Both the position numbers and the translations under genes were made by a program. The notes below the pieces were generated by a model, which was given only the letters and a program-made list of their open reading frames with translations, made no database searches and was not told the DNA's origin. DNA of 64,000 bases, from positions 52,864,592-52,928,591 of the forward strand of contig JBOZIK010000001.1 in the NCBI GenBank assembly GCA_051453625.1, in the 5' to 3' direction. Source of the DNA: Welwitschia mirabilis. Taxonomy: Eukaryota; Gnetophyta; Gnetopsida; Welwitschiales. Of this stretch, positions 48,043-61,224 are shown piece by piece. Each line of letters begins with the position of its first letter. Positions within the stretch are counted from its first letter, which is position 1.

Positions 48043-48050
48043 TATAAATA
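48043..48050 (+). promoter_or_regulatory. Candidate TATA box
   Basis: TATAAATA lies 93 bp upstream of an ATG in strong plant context (ACAATGGC). The geometry would give a 5' leader of about 60 bases containing a two-codon upstream ATG-TAG. A promoter in the 3' part of an LTR is the alternative. Confidence 0.35.
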
Positions 48051-48135
48051 CCTTGCTAAAAAAATTGATAAGTCAATCCTTTTTCGTTATAGTGTGACAT
48101 GTAGCTTCTAAGTTAAAACTGTAGCAGCAACTACA

Positions 48136-48267
48136 ATGGCAACACCTCTATCAAAAATCTTAAATCTAGATTTGACACTTCACTTAGTTATAGTCTTGAT
48201 TATTGTCATTGGAATCAAGACCCAGGTTCCCTTGGAATTTGAATTTGGAGCCAATTTGCTAGCTTAA
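48136..48267 (+). CDS. Small hydrophobic ORF of unknown function (43 aa)
   Basis: The ATG sits in a good plant Kozak context downstream of a TATA box. The product starts MATPLSKILN and has a hydrophobic segment (LHLVIVLIIVIGI, about residues 16-28) that could be a signal anchor or signal peptide, then VPLEFEFGANLLA and stop TAA. Past the TAA the same frame stays open for 34 more codons, so a longer protein of 79 residues may once have existed. I do not recognise a family. It may be a small secreted or membrane protein gene, a pseudogene, or chance. Confidence 0.25.
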   Translation: MATPLSKILNLDLTLHLVIVLIIVIGIKTQVPLEFEFGANLLA

Positions 48268-51164
48268 GATGACTTGAAATCATTTGAAAGTAGTTATTCA
48301 ACCAATACAAGTGCAATTTTACTTGAAACTTTAACTAGTGTCATCTTCAACCCCTGTAAATCTACTCAATAGAAAATATTGCTAGTTTTTAGTTTCAAGT
48401 TCATAATCATATGTTTAGCTTTTTTGAATTTATAGGCCTTACACCTTGATATAAGTAGGAAAAAATAGAATAAACCTAGATAAATATTAATAAAAATTTT
48501 CTTATGCAAATGAAAATTCATTCCCAGGACTAGAATAATTATTTTTCTTCATATGTAACCACCACATAAATGCAAAGAATTATAGTAGGAGATCAGATAT
48601 CAAAAATTTGACTTTTGGCTGTCTTTCATGTCTTCCAATCATTCTTTGTTGTCAAAATGAATTTCATTAGAAATTTAGTTTTATGTGCAAAATTTTCATA
48701 AGTCATATAGCAGATTATTAAGATATGTGTATAGCAACAATTCCTCATTCATAGTGGTCCATTTCATACATAGTCACACCCTTCATCAAGATCTATCTAA
48801 ATGCAAGAAATAGATTAATTTATCCATTCTTTTCTATCCACTTGTTCAACCTTTACCATGAAACTTAATCGACCTAATTCTTTGAGAAACTTGCATAGCA
48901 CATACTTCTTATGAATTGATGCAACCAAAAGAGCCTTGGATTTAACCTCCTTTAAATGTTTATGTATAACATTCTAGAAAAAGAAAGACAAAGTGGAAAG
49001 AAGAATATAGTGCTTAGTAGGTGACTATGATAACCACTGTAACTGCAAAAAAGATAAAACAAAGTAAAAGACACATCATCATGAAAGACGCTTTTAGAGA
49101 TAAATTCAACCTAAAGCTTGTGATAAATGCTTGTTCAATAGACTATAGAACTTAATCATAGATGTTATCAGATCTCTAGAAAATCAGACTCTATCAAAGG
49201 ATAAGCATACTTGTTTAAGAAAAGATAAAAGCTATGGAAAGACATGATCTTTCAGCATGAGAATCAAATAATACAACTACTTAGATGGAGGCTGGTGTAA
49301 TCTTATAAAGTTATTAGAAATACAATAGAAACTTAGGTGTAAGTATACATAAGCTCACAACAAGAGGATTCCAAAACCTAAATGCAACTCTAAACTTAAT
49401 TGATTTTCATCTCTAAGAGAAGTTGAAACTTGTTAATCTTTCCCATTCTAGACTTCCATGTGCAAAATGATCACNNNNNNNNNNNNNNNNNNNNNNNNNN
49501 NNNNNNNNNNNNNNNNNNNNNNNNNNNNNNNNNNNNNNNNNNNNNNNNNNNNNNNNNNNNNNNNNNNNNNNNNNTCACTAGCTTGCAAATGTGAAATTTC
49601 TGCACTTTCCTCTTATTCAAGATATCTTGCTCCTTGGTTGCCATATAGGCTAGTAATCATAATTAGTTAGAACAATTTCGTCTGCCTAGTATTAATATCA
49701 CTTGACATAATGCATCACACTATACTAATACCACCTGCATTCCAATATTAATTGTCACTGATTTATTAGTTCAATGTCTGATATGGCTTGATGCTATTTT
49801 TTCATTGCTTTCTACATTTCACTTTTTTGAACATATATGTTGCACATGTGAATGTGTTATATAGATTTACTCCTTTAATTAGTCAAAACCATGATTATTT
49901 CTTTGAAATCTATAATTGTTTTGATAAATCTCATATTTATTTTTACCAATTTCATTATCATCCCACTTAAATGTATGAATCTTTTAAAGAAAAATAGTGA
50001 AATGAGAAAATCAATTTTGAATCATTTGCAGATAGTTCTTTCTGGTGTATCCTATGAAGTGATGTCTTAGTAGTAAAATATGTTATTTTATATGCTTTCT
50101 AAACTTTTTTTTTGGTTTTTTCTTTAGTTTCATCTCATTGTGATTTAACAAGGATCTGAAAGGATTTTTCTTTATTCTATATTTACATGATTAAATTTTA
50201 ATTTGATGCATTTTTATAATGATGTAATCTTTAGTTTCTAAGAAACAAAACAAATAATATAAGAGGTTGAGAGGATAAAATAAATAAATAAATTCTAATG
50301 CATTGGGAGGTTAAGAGATTGAGAGGATGAATTAGGAACAATCAGTACATGGGTATCAAAAATTTATAAATTAGTTAAATTAATCCATATTTTATGGTAA
50401 TCAATTCAATTAGGGTAATATTTTCTATTTTGTATAGCATTGAAGCAAGGTTGACAAAGGAAGTAACAAACATTCATGCTATTAACGACCTTACTTAAGG
50501 GGCTTGTAACCCTAGTAAGTCTTGAGGATTTTTACATGAAGATAGATGGAATACCAAGTAAGACCTTTTCACAACATTTGTAAAAGAATAAATAGTGATA
50601 TGAGGAAGCCTTCCATTTGTAAAATAATAAACAACAATATGAGGAAGATTTTCATTCACAAAGGAATGATAATCCCAAAGTAATTACATCATCTAAACTT
50701 ATGTTAAGAAGGCATATTAGAATGCATGTATTTCATTTCATGTGAAAATGTTTAATAGTATCTCATTTGTTTGCAATTTGTTTTGTAGGTGCCTATGATC
50801 TAATTTACCTTAGCATCCTACACTCTTTTTATGATATTATTCATTGGGATATTTAACCAGTAAAGTGATTTAGCATCATCACTATAGTTAAGTAATTTAA
50901 TATTATATTAGTATTAGATTACCTTATATTTATTCTGCATTCTTACAATTGTTGATGTTCCTCTACGAAAATTTACCTAGTGTTAAAACTATTATAGGAA
51001 TACATTAGATGACATCATTACATTTTTCATCATCATTTAATGAATCCATTTATGTAAGGAATAAAGGCTAGATGTTTATGAATAGTTATTACATAATCAA
51101 GTACATTTAAAGTTATACCTCTAACTTTTAAAAAATATTATGTACTTATTTTTCTAATATTAAT
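48268..51164. other. AT-rich spacer with a 100-N gap
   Basis: The gap is 49475-49574. A short imperfect tandem repeat of about 40 bp lies near 50577-50655 (ATATGAGGAAG twice). No gene is recognised. Confidence 0.45.
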
Positions 51165-54100
51165 ATGTGTAGGGCATGTAAGAAGTATAAGGATGGTGTA
51201 AATAAGTTCATACAATCTGCAAATAATGATAGTATTACTTATCAAGGCATANNNNNNNNNNNNNNNNNNNNNNNNNNNNNNNNNNNNNNNNNNNNNNNNN
51301 NNNNNNNNNNNNNNNNNNNNNNNNNNNNNNNNNNNNNNNNNNNNNNNNNNNGTTATCAAGGCATACTTTGTTCATGTGTAAAATGCTGTAACACTTCTTA
51401 TCAATAGTCAAATATAGTTTTTGAGCATCTTTTATGCAAAGGCATAGATCCTACATACATAAAGTGGATTATGCATGGGAAAAAATTAGAAGAACACTAT
51501 GACCAATGTAGTAATGATAATATATTACAAGATGATCTTGTTTTCATTGTGAAAGAAGCATTCATGTTCTTTAATGATAGTAAGCAATCATATGAAGAAA
51601 AAAAAAACACCATGGATTTTTCAAATTCTAATAATTTCAATGGTGATGNNNNNNNNNNNNNNNNNNNNNNNNNNNNNNNNNNNNNNNNNNNNNNNNNNNN
51701 NNNNNNNNNNNNNNNNNNNNNNNNNNNNNNNNNNNNNNNNNNNNNNNNNNNNNNNNNNNNNNNNNNNNNNNNNNNNNNNNNNNNNNNNNNNNNNNNNNNN
51801 NNNNNNNNNNNNNNNNAATATAGTTCTTAAGCATCTTTTATGTAAAGGCATTAATTGTACAGACATAAAGTGAATAATAGATGGGGAAACATTAGAAGAA
51901 CACTATTACTAATGTAGTAGCAATAATATATTATAAGATGACCCTATTTCCATGGTGAAATAAGCATTCATGTTCTTTAATGATTGCAAGCAATTACATG
52001 AAGGAAAAACTATCATGAATTTCTTAAATTCTAATAATTTTAGAGGTGACATAAAAATTGCAAAATATAATAGGTTAATTAAAGAAGTTAAGGTGTCATA
52101 TTCTCATTGAAGACTATGAGACNNNNNNNNNNNNNNNNNNNNNNNNNNNNNNNNNNNNNNNGCAATGGATGAATGATCAAATTCAATATTTTCAATGTTG
52201 CATGATTTCTTACATGACTATTTTCCAGAAGGTAATACAATTTAAGTTTTTATGATTACTTGAAAAGGACACTTCACTACTTAGGTATGAAATATTATAA
52301 AATCGGTGCATGCCCTAATGACTGTGTGTTATATTAAAAGAAACATGAGAAAAAAAATGAATGTCCTCAATGTGGTGTATCTAGATGGATATTAAAGAGA
52401 GGTCAAAAGGATAGTAAGCTCGATAAAAGACTATCTGACAAAGTGTTGCAATACTTTCCATTAATTCTGAGGCTATAAAGGCTTTATGCATCATCCACAA
52501 TAGCAGAATATATGATACGTTATTTAAAAAGGAAGACAGACTATGGCATAATGCAACATCCAATAAATTATATCTTATGAAAAACTATTGATGAATCATA
52601 TGATGAATTTAAATTTGAACCTAAACATGTAAGACTTGGTATTGCAACAAATGGATTTAATACTTTTGGGATGCTTTCCACTTCTTATAGTTATTGGCCA
52701 ATTATGATGATTGTCTATAATGTGCCATCCTAGCTATGCATGAAAAGGTCTCATATGATACTTTATTTACTCATACTTGGGCCTAAGCAACTAGGAAAAG
52801 ATATTAATGTACACCTTCAACCTCTTATTGAAGAATTGAAGCTACTATAATATGAGAGATAAAAACATTTGATACACTTAAAAGGGAATTCTTTACTATG
52901 AAAGTAGTGCTACTTTGAATAATAAATGATTTTTCAGCATATGAAAACATCTTAAGATGGAGCACAAGAAGGAGATTAGCATGTCCTGTATATGCTTAAA
53001 AGACCAATTCTCTATGGGTGCCTCGTATTATGAAACATTACTACCAAGGGCATAAAATATTTCTTAATAAGAATCATAGACATAGATGAATGAAGAGAGT
53101 GTTTAATGAAAAAGTAGAAGAAGAAGAAGAACCCATGCCATTAAATAGTGAATAGATTCTTTTCTAGTTTGAAAACATGGATTTTACTTGAGAAAAGTGC
53201 ATTTCTAAACATCAATAGAAGAAGACAAAAATTTCAAAACATGGAGAGAAATAAAATCATTTAAATGTCAATCTATTCAGTACATTTTAAAGGTCATAAA
53301 ACAAAGACAAGCAAGTCAATTTGTGCATGCTAGGAAAAGAGTGTAGCAACAGATGAAAAAAGAGATCAATACTATTTACTCTCTCATATTGGAAGATAAC
53401 AAAAGTTTATCAGATAGTTTTATAATAAATTCTTTTTTTCCTTTTGCTTTTGTTTAATACCTTTTTCATTTCTAACATGTATATAGGATTATGATATCTA
53501 ACACAATTTGGATGTTATACATATTGAAAAGAATGTCTATGATATCTTACTAAGAACTATCCTAACTATTAAAGGAAAGCATGAATTAATCTTAAAGAGA
53601 TAGGTATTAGAGATGAACTTTCACCCATTATAATGAATGATGACAAAAGACATTTCTTCCATCTGCTAGTTTTAGGATGTTAATAAAAGAAAAGAATTTT
53701 TTTTAATATGCTATTAGAATTGAAACTTCTAGATGGTTATGCATTAAATATTCATAGGTGTACCCTATAAAAAAAAAACATAGATTTTCTAGGCTCAAAA
53801 GTCATGACTATCATGTCCTTTTGCAACTCATTCTTCCTATTTGAGTAGCTTGCTTTCATTCAAGGTGTATCCTTTAATAATTTAATTTTTCTATTCTTCA
53901 NNNNNNNNNNNNNNNNNNNNNNNNNNNNNNNNNNNNNNNNNNNNNNNNNNNNNNNNNNNNNNNNNNNNNNNNNNNNNNNNNNNNNNNNNNNNNNNNNNNN
54001 TCATTTCTAACATGTATATAGGATCATGATATCTAACACAATTTGGATGTTATGCATATTAAAAAGAATGTCTATGATATCTTACTAAGAACTATTCTAA

Positions 54101-54471
54101 ATATTAAAGGAAAGCATGAATTGATCTTAAAGAGATAGGTATTAGAGATGAACTTTCACCCATTATGATGAATGATGACAAAAGACATTTCTTTCATCTG
54201 TTAGTTTTAGGATGTTAATAAAAGAAAAGAATTAATATGCTATTAGAATTGAAACTTCTATATGGTTATGCATTAAATATTCATAGGGGTATCCTATAAA
54301 AAAAAACATAGAGTTTCTAGGCTCAAAGGTCATGACTATCATGTCCTTTTGCAACTCATTCTTCCTATTTCTTTAAGTAACTTGCTTTCATTCAAGGTGT
54401 ATCCTTTAATAATTTAATTTGTCTATTCTTCAAGGAGCTTTATCACAAGACAATTAATATACAAGTTTTTG
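51165..54471 (+). pseudogene. CACTA (En/Spm) TNP2-type transposase, decayed
   Basis: Domains in order. A transposase-associated zinc-binding domain at 51165-51500 (YKDGVNKFIQSA, then CSCVKCCNTSYQ, then a block ending WIMHGKKLEEHYD). The Transposase_21 core at 52270-53130 (CPNDCVLY, CPQCGVSRW near 52362, KVLQYFPLILRL, HVRLGIATNGFNTFG near 52628, PLIEELK near 52827). Then NLDVIHIEKNVYDIL near 53507. These are in the TNP2 order. The N-terminal region is present twice (51409-51647 and 51817-52048) and the NLDVIHIEKNV region twice (53440-53900 and 54001-54440), each pair straddling a gap. At least 20 stops are present. Neither a CACTA terminus nor the C-terminal half was identified. Confidence 0.9.
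53440..54440 (+). repeat. Direct duplication of about 440 bp across a gap
   Basis: About 440 bp ending at the gap edge (53900) recurs at 54001-54440 with a low level of differences, separated by exactly 100 N. Both carry the same broken transposase segment and share its stops. Confidence 0.9.
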
Positions 54472-54571
54472 NNNNNNNNNNNNNNNNNNNNNNNNNNNNN
54501 NNNNNNNNNNNNNNNNNNNNNNNNNNNNNNNNNNNNNNNNNNNNNNNNNNNNNNNNNNNNNNNNNNNNNNN

Positions 54572-57010
54572 AGAAACAGGAAAAAAAATAAATCAAATGT
54601 GACTGTAAACTTAGGGGGCACTATGGTCACAATAAGTTAATTCTCCACCTTAACAACCCCCCTCAAAAAGAACTGTTGTTTTTCAAAAAAAGCATAGAAA
54701 TTAGCTGATGGGTTACTTTGCTTACCTTGAATGGGAAATGATCATTTAACTAGACCATCCTATTCTAGATCCTATTGTAAGAGAATTCTATGTCAATATT
54801 CATAAAAGTAATCATAGCATGGGTGCCTTTAAACATAGGTTAAAAATATTAATTTACACATTATTCGTAGATTTATAAATTACTGGCTTGACATAGATGA
54901 CATAAATGTCTCTCAGATTTATACTAATTTTTTTAAGGAAATATTCATTTTTAGAGTTGTCAATGTGTCTCAGCATAATATGAGAGTGTTTTATTTCAAC
55001 ATAGTAGAATGAATATTGCTAATAACAATGAAATAAAAGATATGATTCCAAATGAATTACATCTTAGTTTGATAACTTTTTACAACATTATAGTTAAATA
55101 ATATAGTTATATATATTGCAAAACAATGTAAACCTTCATTCTATATTATTTTTTCAATAGGTTAAAGATATATTTGGGTTTTATTTTATGCATGGATATC
55201 ATCCCATTATTTTACAAGGGACATACTTTTGATCACCCTTGTCTTATTAGGTTAATCATTAATAGTGTAGATATTTTAGTGCCTTAGGTATATGTTATCT
55301 GATGAAAGAAACTATTAGTAGAGTTTAGTTTAAAAACATAGAGCACCAGTGCTTCTAGCTAAGGATATAAGTAGGAGAACATCAAAGTATCAATAAACTT
55401 TTCTAATATTACTCACAACTCTTCATCAGTGAAAAATGGATTAAAGGCCATCACAAAAATGGTGGATAAAATATGAAGAAATCTTTTTAGGCTTAAGAAA
55501 TATAAATTTATGATGGGTAAGGGAAAGACACTAGTAGAGAGTTATAAATCCATGAGGACTTCCAACTAGTTAGATTCAGAGAAGGAATTAGAAAAGGAAG
55601 AGAAAGTAGTATCTTCAACTCCACTTAGCATAGGATATGACTTAGGAAGGGTAGAAAATAGTAAGTATATAAAGGAATCATCTATAAATGAGGCACAAGC
55701 TTAGGAGAAGTATCAAGCTTTCATGAAGGCACATGTATAGAGGGAACAATAGGCTCTAGGTCCTTCATAGAAGAGGCAGACATATTAGAAGATAGAGTTT
55801 GAGAGCTTGAATGCATTGCCTCTTATCTATTGATGTTCACATTATAAGATCTATATCTATCATTTCACTCAAGCACATTCACCTCATTCCATAGTTCAAT
55901 CACCTTCATCTCTACCTTCTCTGCCTCTAATGCGTCCACCCTTATCATTGCCATCTCATGTATAGCCTATTTAGGTAGAACCATTTCCCTTCATGTAGTT
56001 ACCTCCATCCTTCATAGAGATCTCCATCACTAGTTTCTGTGGAATGTCTATTACTTCTTAAATGTACTACCATATGAGGAGATAGGTATTTGAGGGCCTT
56101 AGTGATATATCTCAGTGCCCTTCTAGGAAGAGGCACACACTACCTTTTACTTCCTCATTAACCTACACCTAAAAAATCTCCATCACCCATGATAGTAATG
56201 ACAGTGACAAAAATTTTAGAACATGCATTACATGGCTGACTTAGCTCTTAGTGATTAGAGTCTTTTATGCTATCTAAAAAGGCAAAGAAGTATTGAAAAA
56301 TTAGCGCTAGATCAATGGCATTTAGTTGAGTACTATAGATTTCGGTTTAAGGATAATTTATTAGGCTTAGAACTCTTGATTCTAAGATATTAGATTAGAT
56401 CCATAAGTGTCATCATTATTATTGATGATTCATCTTGATGTTTTTGGCATACATTATTATTATCTGACATTTTCTACCATTATTACTTATTATCAAACTC
56501 TTAAATATATTATACTCTAATTATTATTGATTAAAACTATGATATGTTCTTTATGAGTACATGTTGTATGATATCATTATCTAATGTATATTGATTAAAA
56601 TTTCCATGAACACATTCTTTATGATGTATTGATTAAAACTTAAATTTAAATTCTACACTCCAATATATTAGTACATTATCATTAGAATAACTTACTTAAT
56701 TAATTATTAAATATTTTTGTTCTTTACATTCTACATGCTTATTTGATTGACTAATATCATGATTCATCAATTATTTTTATGCCTTTATTTGATTGCTTAA
56801 ATGATTCATCAATGTATCTTATTCTATTTTTTTAAGTGGTATAGCTCTGTGAATTTATTTGCTATTTAAATGATAATATCATGCTTTCAAAATACCATTG
56901 CAAAACTGAGTATGTACATTCCTTTGGAGTATAAATGTTTATTATTCAATTAATTAGATGAGGTTGTACTAATAAGATTTTCCAAGTTTTGGACATCATC
57001 AAGAAGGAGG
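54572..57010. other. Spacer after CACTA remnant
   Basis: AT-rich with no long frame. Near 56988-57010 the plus strand reads GGACATCATCAAGAAGGAGG, the kind of purine-rich end that precedes the 3' LTR of Sirevirus-like copia elements. Confidence 0.45.
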
Positions 57011-57012
57011 AT

Positions 57013-58538
57013 ATTATTGGTAAATCTAGTTTTGATAATTCCACTTATCAAATATTTTGTGTCATTATGAAGACAAGTTATTACAAAGAAAATCAGCATA
57101 AGCTAATGTCAGACCTTCAAGATAATATCTCATAAAAAGCTTAGAATTGAAAAATGCACAATTAGTCAACTAAAGATTTTACAAAATGGCATACATCTAT
57201 GGTAAAGATGTCTAGACTCTTGAAGACGTCTCTAGTGAAGATCTCTACAACTTAAAGATGTCTATGATATACCAAGTTTGCAAATCAAGTAAAAGATAAC
57301 TATCTTAACAAAGATGACTATGCTAAAAGATGGACCTGACATTGATGAAAGACGTCTACATGTTTAAAGACATCTATGCTAAATTGAAATAAGTAACATC
57401 ATTAATTTATACTTTAACAATTATTTTAGTTTTCAAGTAAGCTATCAAGTTTTGCATTGCAGATTTATGATTATGAAGGATCAAAGATTATACAGTTCTA
57501 TTTTCATCAAGTTCTAAGCACTTTGGATGAAGACGTTTACCAGGTGAAGACATCTGACTATTAGTAAACATCTATAATTTTGAAGACAACTTGGAATAAG
57601 GTTCACCTCAAATTAAAATGAAGATGCAAACCTGATTCCTATACACTCCTATCCGTTGTATGGTGGTTACAAAGTTTAAATGGCTTTTGTTCAAGATCAA
57701 ATAACTATAAAATCTTCAATGGTATAAAGATACGACATGACGAACACATTTAGAGAATAGTCATGCATCAAAGGCATGTAACAAATGCATCTAACATATA
57801 ATGAAGAATGCATGAGTGATTAGAACTACTCATGAAAGATGAAATCTATCATTTAAAAAGGAACTTTCAGTGTCTACATCATTCATTCTTGGATCCTACA
57901 TTATTGCATTATTCATTTGCACTCATGATGACAATGACAACAAGGAACTTAAGATTTTTTCAAAGACTCATCTTTCAGAATTCTTGTTTTATTTGTCTAT
58001 TAGATCTCACATTGTTCAATATCTCATTCTTGAATATTATTGTAAATTCATTCTTATATTATCAAAACCCATTGTAAGGCAATCCTTCTATGAGTATGCT
58101 TTGTGAGTGCCTATGAACATATTGTGGTTTCCCCAAGTGGAAGAATTTAGTACCTTGTAAGAAGCATCTTACTTTGTGGTTGTACCTATGAGTACATTAT
58201 TGTTTTCTTGAGGGGAAGAGTTTGTTGCCTTGTAAGGAGAATCTTACTTTGTGGTTGTGCCTATGAATACATTATTGGTTTCCCTAAAGGGAAGAGTGTG
58301 TTGCTTTACGAGTAGACTCAAATATTGTTTTAAGGTTGTTGATAAGCCAAAACCACTATTATTTATAAAAAGAATATTCAGATGTGTGACAGAAAACCAC
58401 TCTCTATGTGTGGACATACCCAAGTTGGGAAGCCACCTTATCTCAGTAAGGTGTTTATTATGCTATTTTCATTTTGTTATTAGTGAAAATTTTTATTTTG
58501 TAAAAATCATTCATCCCTCTTTTCTGAGTTTAACGATC
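57013..58538 (+). repeat. Probable copia LTR
   Basis: It begins after a purine tract and ends just before GTGGTATT, a partial primer-binding-site match, after which a gag frame starts. It contains an AGACGTCT/AGATGTCT motif cluster (57195-57605) and three tandem units of about 74 bp (58100-58315). I could not align it convincingly with the 3' flank at 61063 onward apart from the shared motif, so the boundaries are tentative. Confidence 0.45.
58100..58315 (+). repeat. Three tandem units of about 74 bp
   Basis: Units start at 58100, 58173 and 58248. Each contains TTTGTG(G/A)(G/T)TG, CCTATGA, TTTCC or similar, and (in units 1 and 2) CCTTGTAAG plus ATCTTAC. They lie in the probable LTR. Confidence 0.85.
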
Positions 58539-58589
58539 CTAAAGTGGTATTATATCAGGTACTCATGAAAAGGAGTAACTTCCTTGAGT

Positions 58590-61025
58590 AAGCTATGGAA
58601 GGGATGCCATTCGTTAGACCTCCGCTCTTCGATGGAATAAACTATGCCTATTGAAAGATGAAGATGTAAGTGTACTTATAATTTTTTGAGTTTTAGATAT
58701 GATAAAGCATAGAAGAATGATATACAAATCCTATATAAACCATAACAGATGCTATAGGCAACACCATCACACAGATCAAGAAAATAAAATATTAGGAAGA
58801 CAAAGAGAAAGCCACTGTCATGTATGATTTCAAAGCTAAAAATGCTCTTTATTCAACTATAATAATGGAGAAGATAAATAGAATAGTAGGTTGCAAGACA
58901 ACATAAGAGATTTGGAATATTCTAGTTGAAGCATATGAAGAAACTTCTATTGTCAAGAAGTCAAAGCTACTTGTATGGATGAACCAGTTTGAAAAATCTC
59001 AAGATGAACAATGGAGAGAGAGTTTACAAGTATTTCACAAGAGTCTCTAATATTGTGAACATAATACGTGGCATTGGACAAAGTCTTTTAAAGGCTAAGG
59101 TAATAAAAACATTTATTAGATCTCTTACCCCTACATATAAGACCAAGACTACAGCCATGGAAGAGTCAAGAGGTTTTAACTTCAAAAAGATAGAAAAACT
59201 TCAAAGTGCAGTAATAGCATATAAAATGAATCTCATACAAGGTGATATCTTAAAAGAAAATTCTAGTACTATTAAGGCTAGTAAAAGAAAAAGACAAATT
59301 TTAAAAGAAAAGGTAAAGGAAGAAATAGAAGAAGATGACTTTGAGGATGAAGTAGATGAGGAACTTGCTCTCATTACAAAGATGGTAAATAGATTTATTT
59401 CATGCAAGTACAACAAAAGGGAGGACTTCAAAAAATCATCCGTATTTCAAGTGAAAGGTAAGTTTAAAGGTAAATCTTCTAGTAACACTTTGATGTTTCC
59501 AAATTAAAATATTAGATATGTAAAGGACAAGAATATGTAGCCTCGGAATGTTCTAGTGCTAACAAAATGCACAAAAAGGAATAAAGAAAGAACCAAAGAA
59601 GAAGATATCTTTTTTCACGCAATGAGATGATGATAAAAAATCAATGGAAGTAGAAACATCTGAAGATGAAAAATCTCATCCTTCCTACATGGCTACTGTA
59701 CATCTTCAAGAAGAAAATGATGAGATAAATGAAGAGTATGAATTAGAAAGTGAAGATGATATAGGTATGAATGTTTAAGAAAGATAGGACTTAATTTCTG
59801 AAGAATTTGTTAAATTGCAAAAATATTTGTATTAAGATGAAAAAATTATTCCATACTTATGAAGAAGCCTATGAATAAGAAAATATTTCTTGCAATAAAT
59901 TATTTTCTAAAAACTTAGTTCTTAAAGCTGAGATTAGTAAACTAAACATGATTTAAAGAATGTAATACAAGAACTATCAGACTTAAAGAAAATCAATGAG
60001 AAATTTACTCAAGAAAAGAAAACATTGAATATCATGCTTGGGTAATGTAGAAGTTCAAATGACAAAAGTGGCTTGGGACATATTCTTTGTTGATAAACAG
60101 AATTACAAGCCAAGATATGAACATTTAATGTTTACAAATAATATTATCTATTACTATTATCATAACAAAGGTCATTATCAATATAAGTATCTAATGAGTT
60201 TTAAAAATAGGTATTATACTAATAATACCAAGAGGCCTAATAGAATGATACAACATTCTATGTAGGGTAAACTAAGAAAAGCATGGGTACCAAAATCAAA
60301 ACCAGCAATTTTAGCACATATTGCACTAAGAGTAGTGAAGAAGCATGCTTATTACATTGATAGTGGATGCACAAGACACATGATTAGAGACAAATATAGC
60401 TTCACCACATTAGCAGAATAAGATAAAGGAATGGTAACCTTTGAAGACAGCATAGAAGCACTGACCAAAGGTATTAGTACTATTGAAGAAGGTAAGATAC
60501 CAGAGATAGAGGATGTATTTTTGTAGAAGCTTTGCAACATAATATTTTGAGTATAAGTTAACTTCATGATGCAAATTTTTTTATTACCTTTATAAAAGAT
60601 GATTATGTTATTAGAGAATAAAATTCATGAAAGTTTTATTTACTAGTATTAGGAGATAAAATGTTTATATCACTACTTTACAAGATATATCTAACAATGG
60701 AACCAAGTTTTTATTAAGCAAAATAGGTAAAGCAGAGATATGACATAGGAATCTTGGACATGTAAACAAATATCTTCTCAAAACTATATATACAAAATAA
60801 ATGATAAGAGAACTTTCCAAGTTAAAAGCCTTTTTAATCAAATCTATGAAGCATGTAAAAGGGAAAGAAGACAAGGAAAGTTTTGGAAAGAAAGGAATTC
60901 AATACAACATAGAGAGCACAATAAAGACATCAAAATATCATATACCAGTGCTGACAATCAACTTAGTAACATATTCACAAAAGCTCTAAGTACTGAAAGG
61001 TATGTAAAGTTGTGCAGCAACTCGG
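58590..61025 (+). pseudogene. Internally deleted Ty1/copia: gag, protease, pre-integrase, RNase H tail
   Basis: The gag N-terminus near 58611 (PFVRPPLFDGINYAY) and the UBN2 region (58800-59510, longest frame 58989-59507, 172 codons) end in an acidic stretch (EEIEEDDFEDEVDEELALI) typical of this gag type. The protease retains an intact catalytic DSG in YYIDSGCTRHMIRDKYS at about 60354. A pre-integrase segment GHVNKYLLKTIYT lies near 60760. By about 60950 the sequence has jumped to the RNase H C-terminus (QLSNIFTKALSTERYVKLC). The integrase core, the RT and most of RNase H are deleted. Stops occur between the blocks. Confidence 0.85.
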
Positions 61026-61224
61026 AGATTGGGCTTTGCCCAATGAGGTGAGTTAAGAGGTGATATTATTTAGTTATCAACTCTATCTTGTATTTATCTA
61101 TGAGTTGATCTTATAGTTAGATGTTCTAAAAGTTACATTATGTACTTGTTATTTTAGTTTTTCGAAATGATACTACCATGGTTATGTTTGTCGTATACTT
61201 TTTTGAAATTTCTAAAACTTTTAG

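Noticed and set aside
50876-50884. CACTA terminus for the transposase at 51.2 kb (CACTATAG)
   Set aside because: It is an isolated pentamer match in AT-rich DNA, with no CACTACAAGAA-type extension and no inverted partner downstream.
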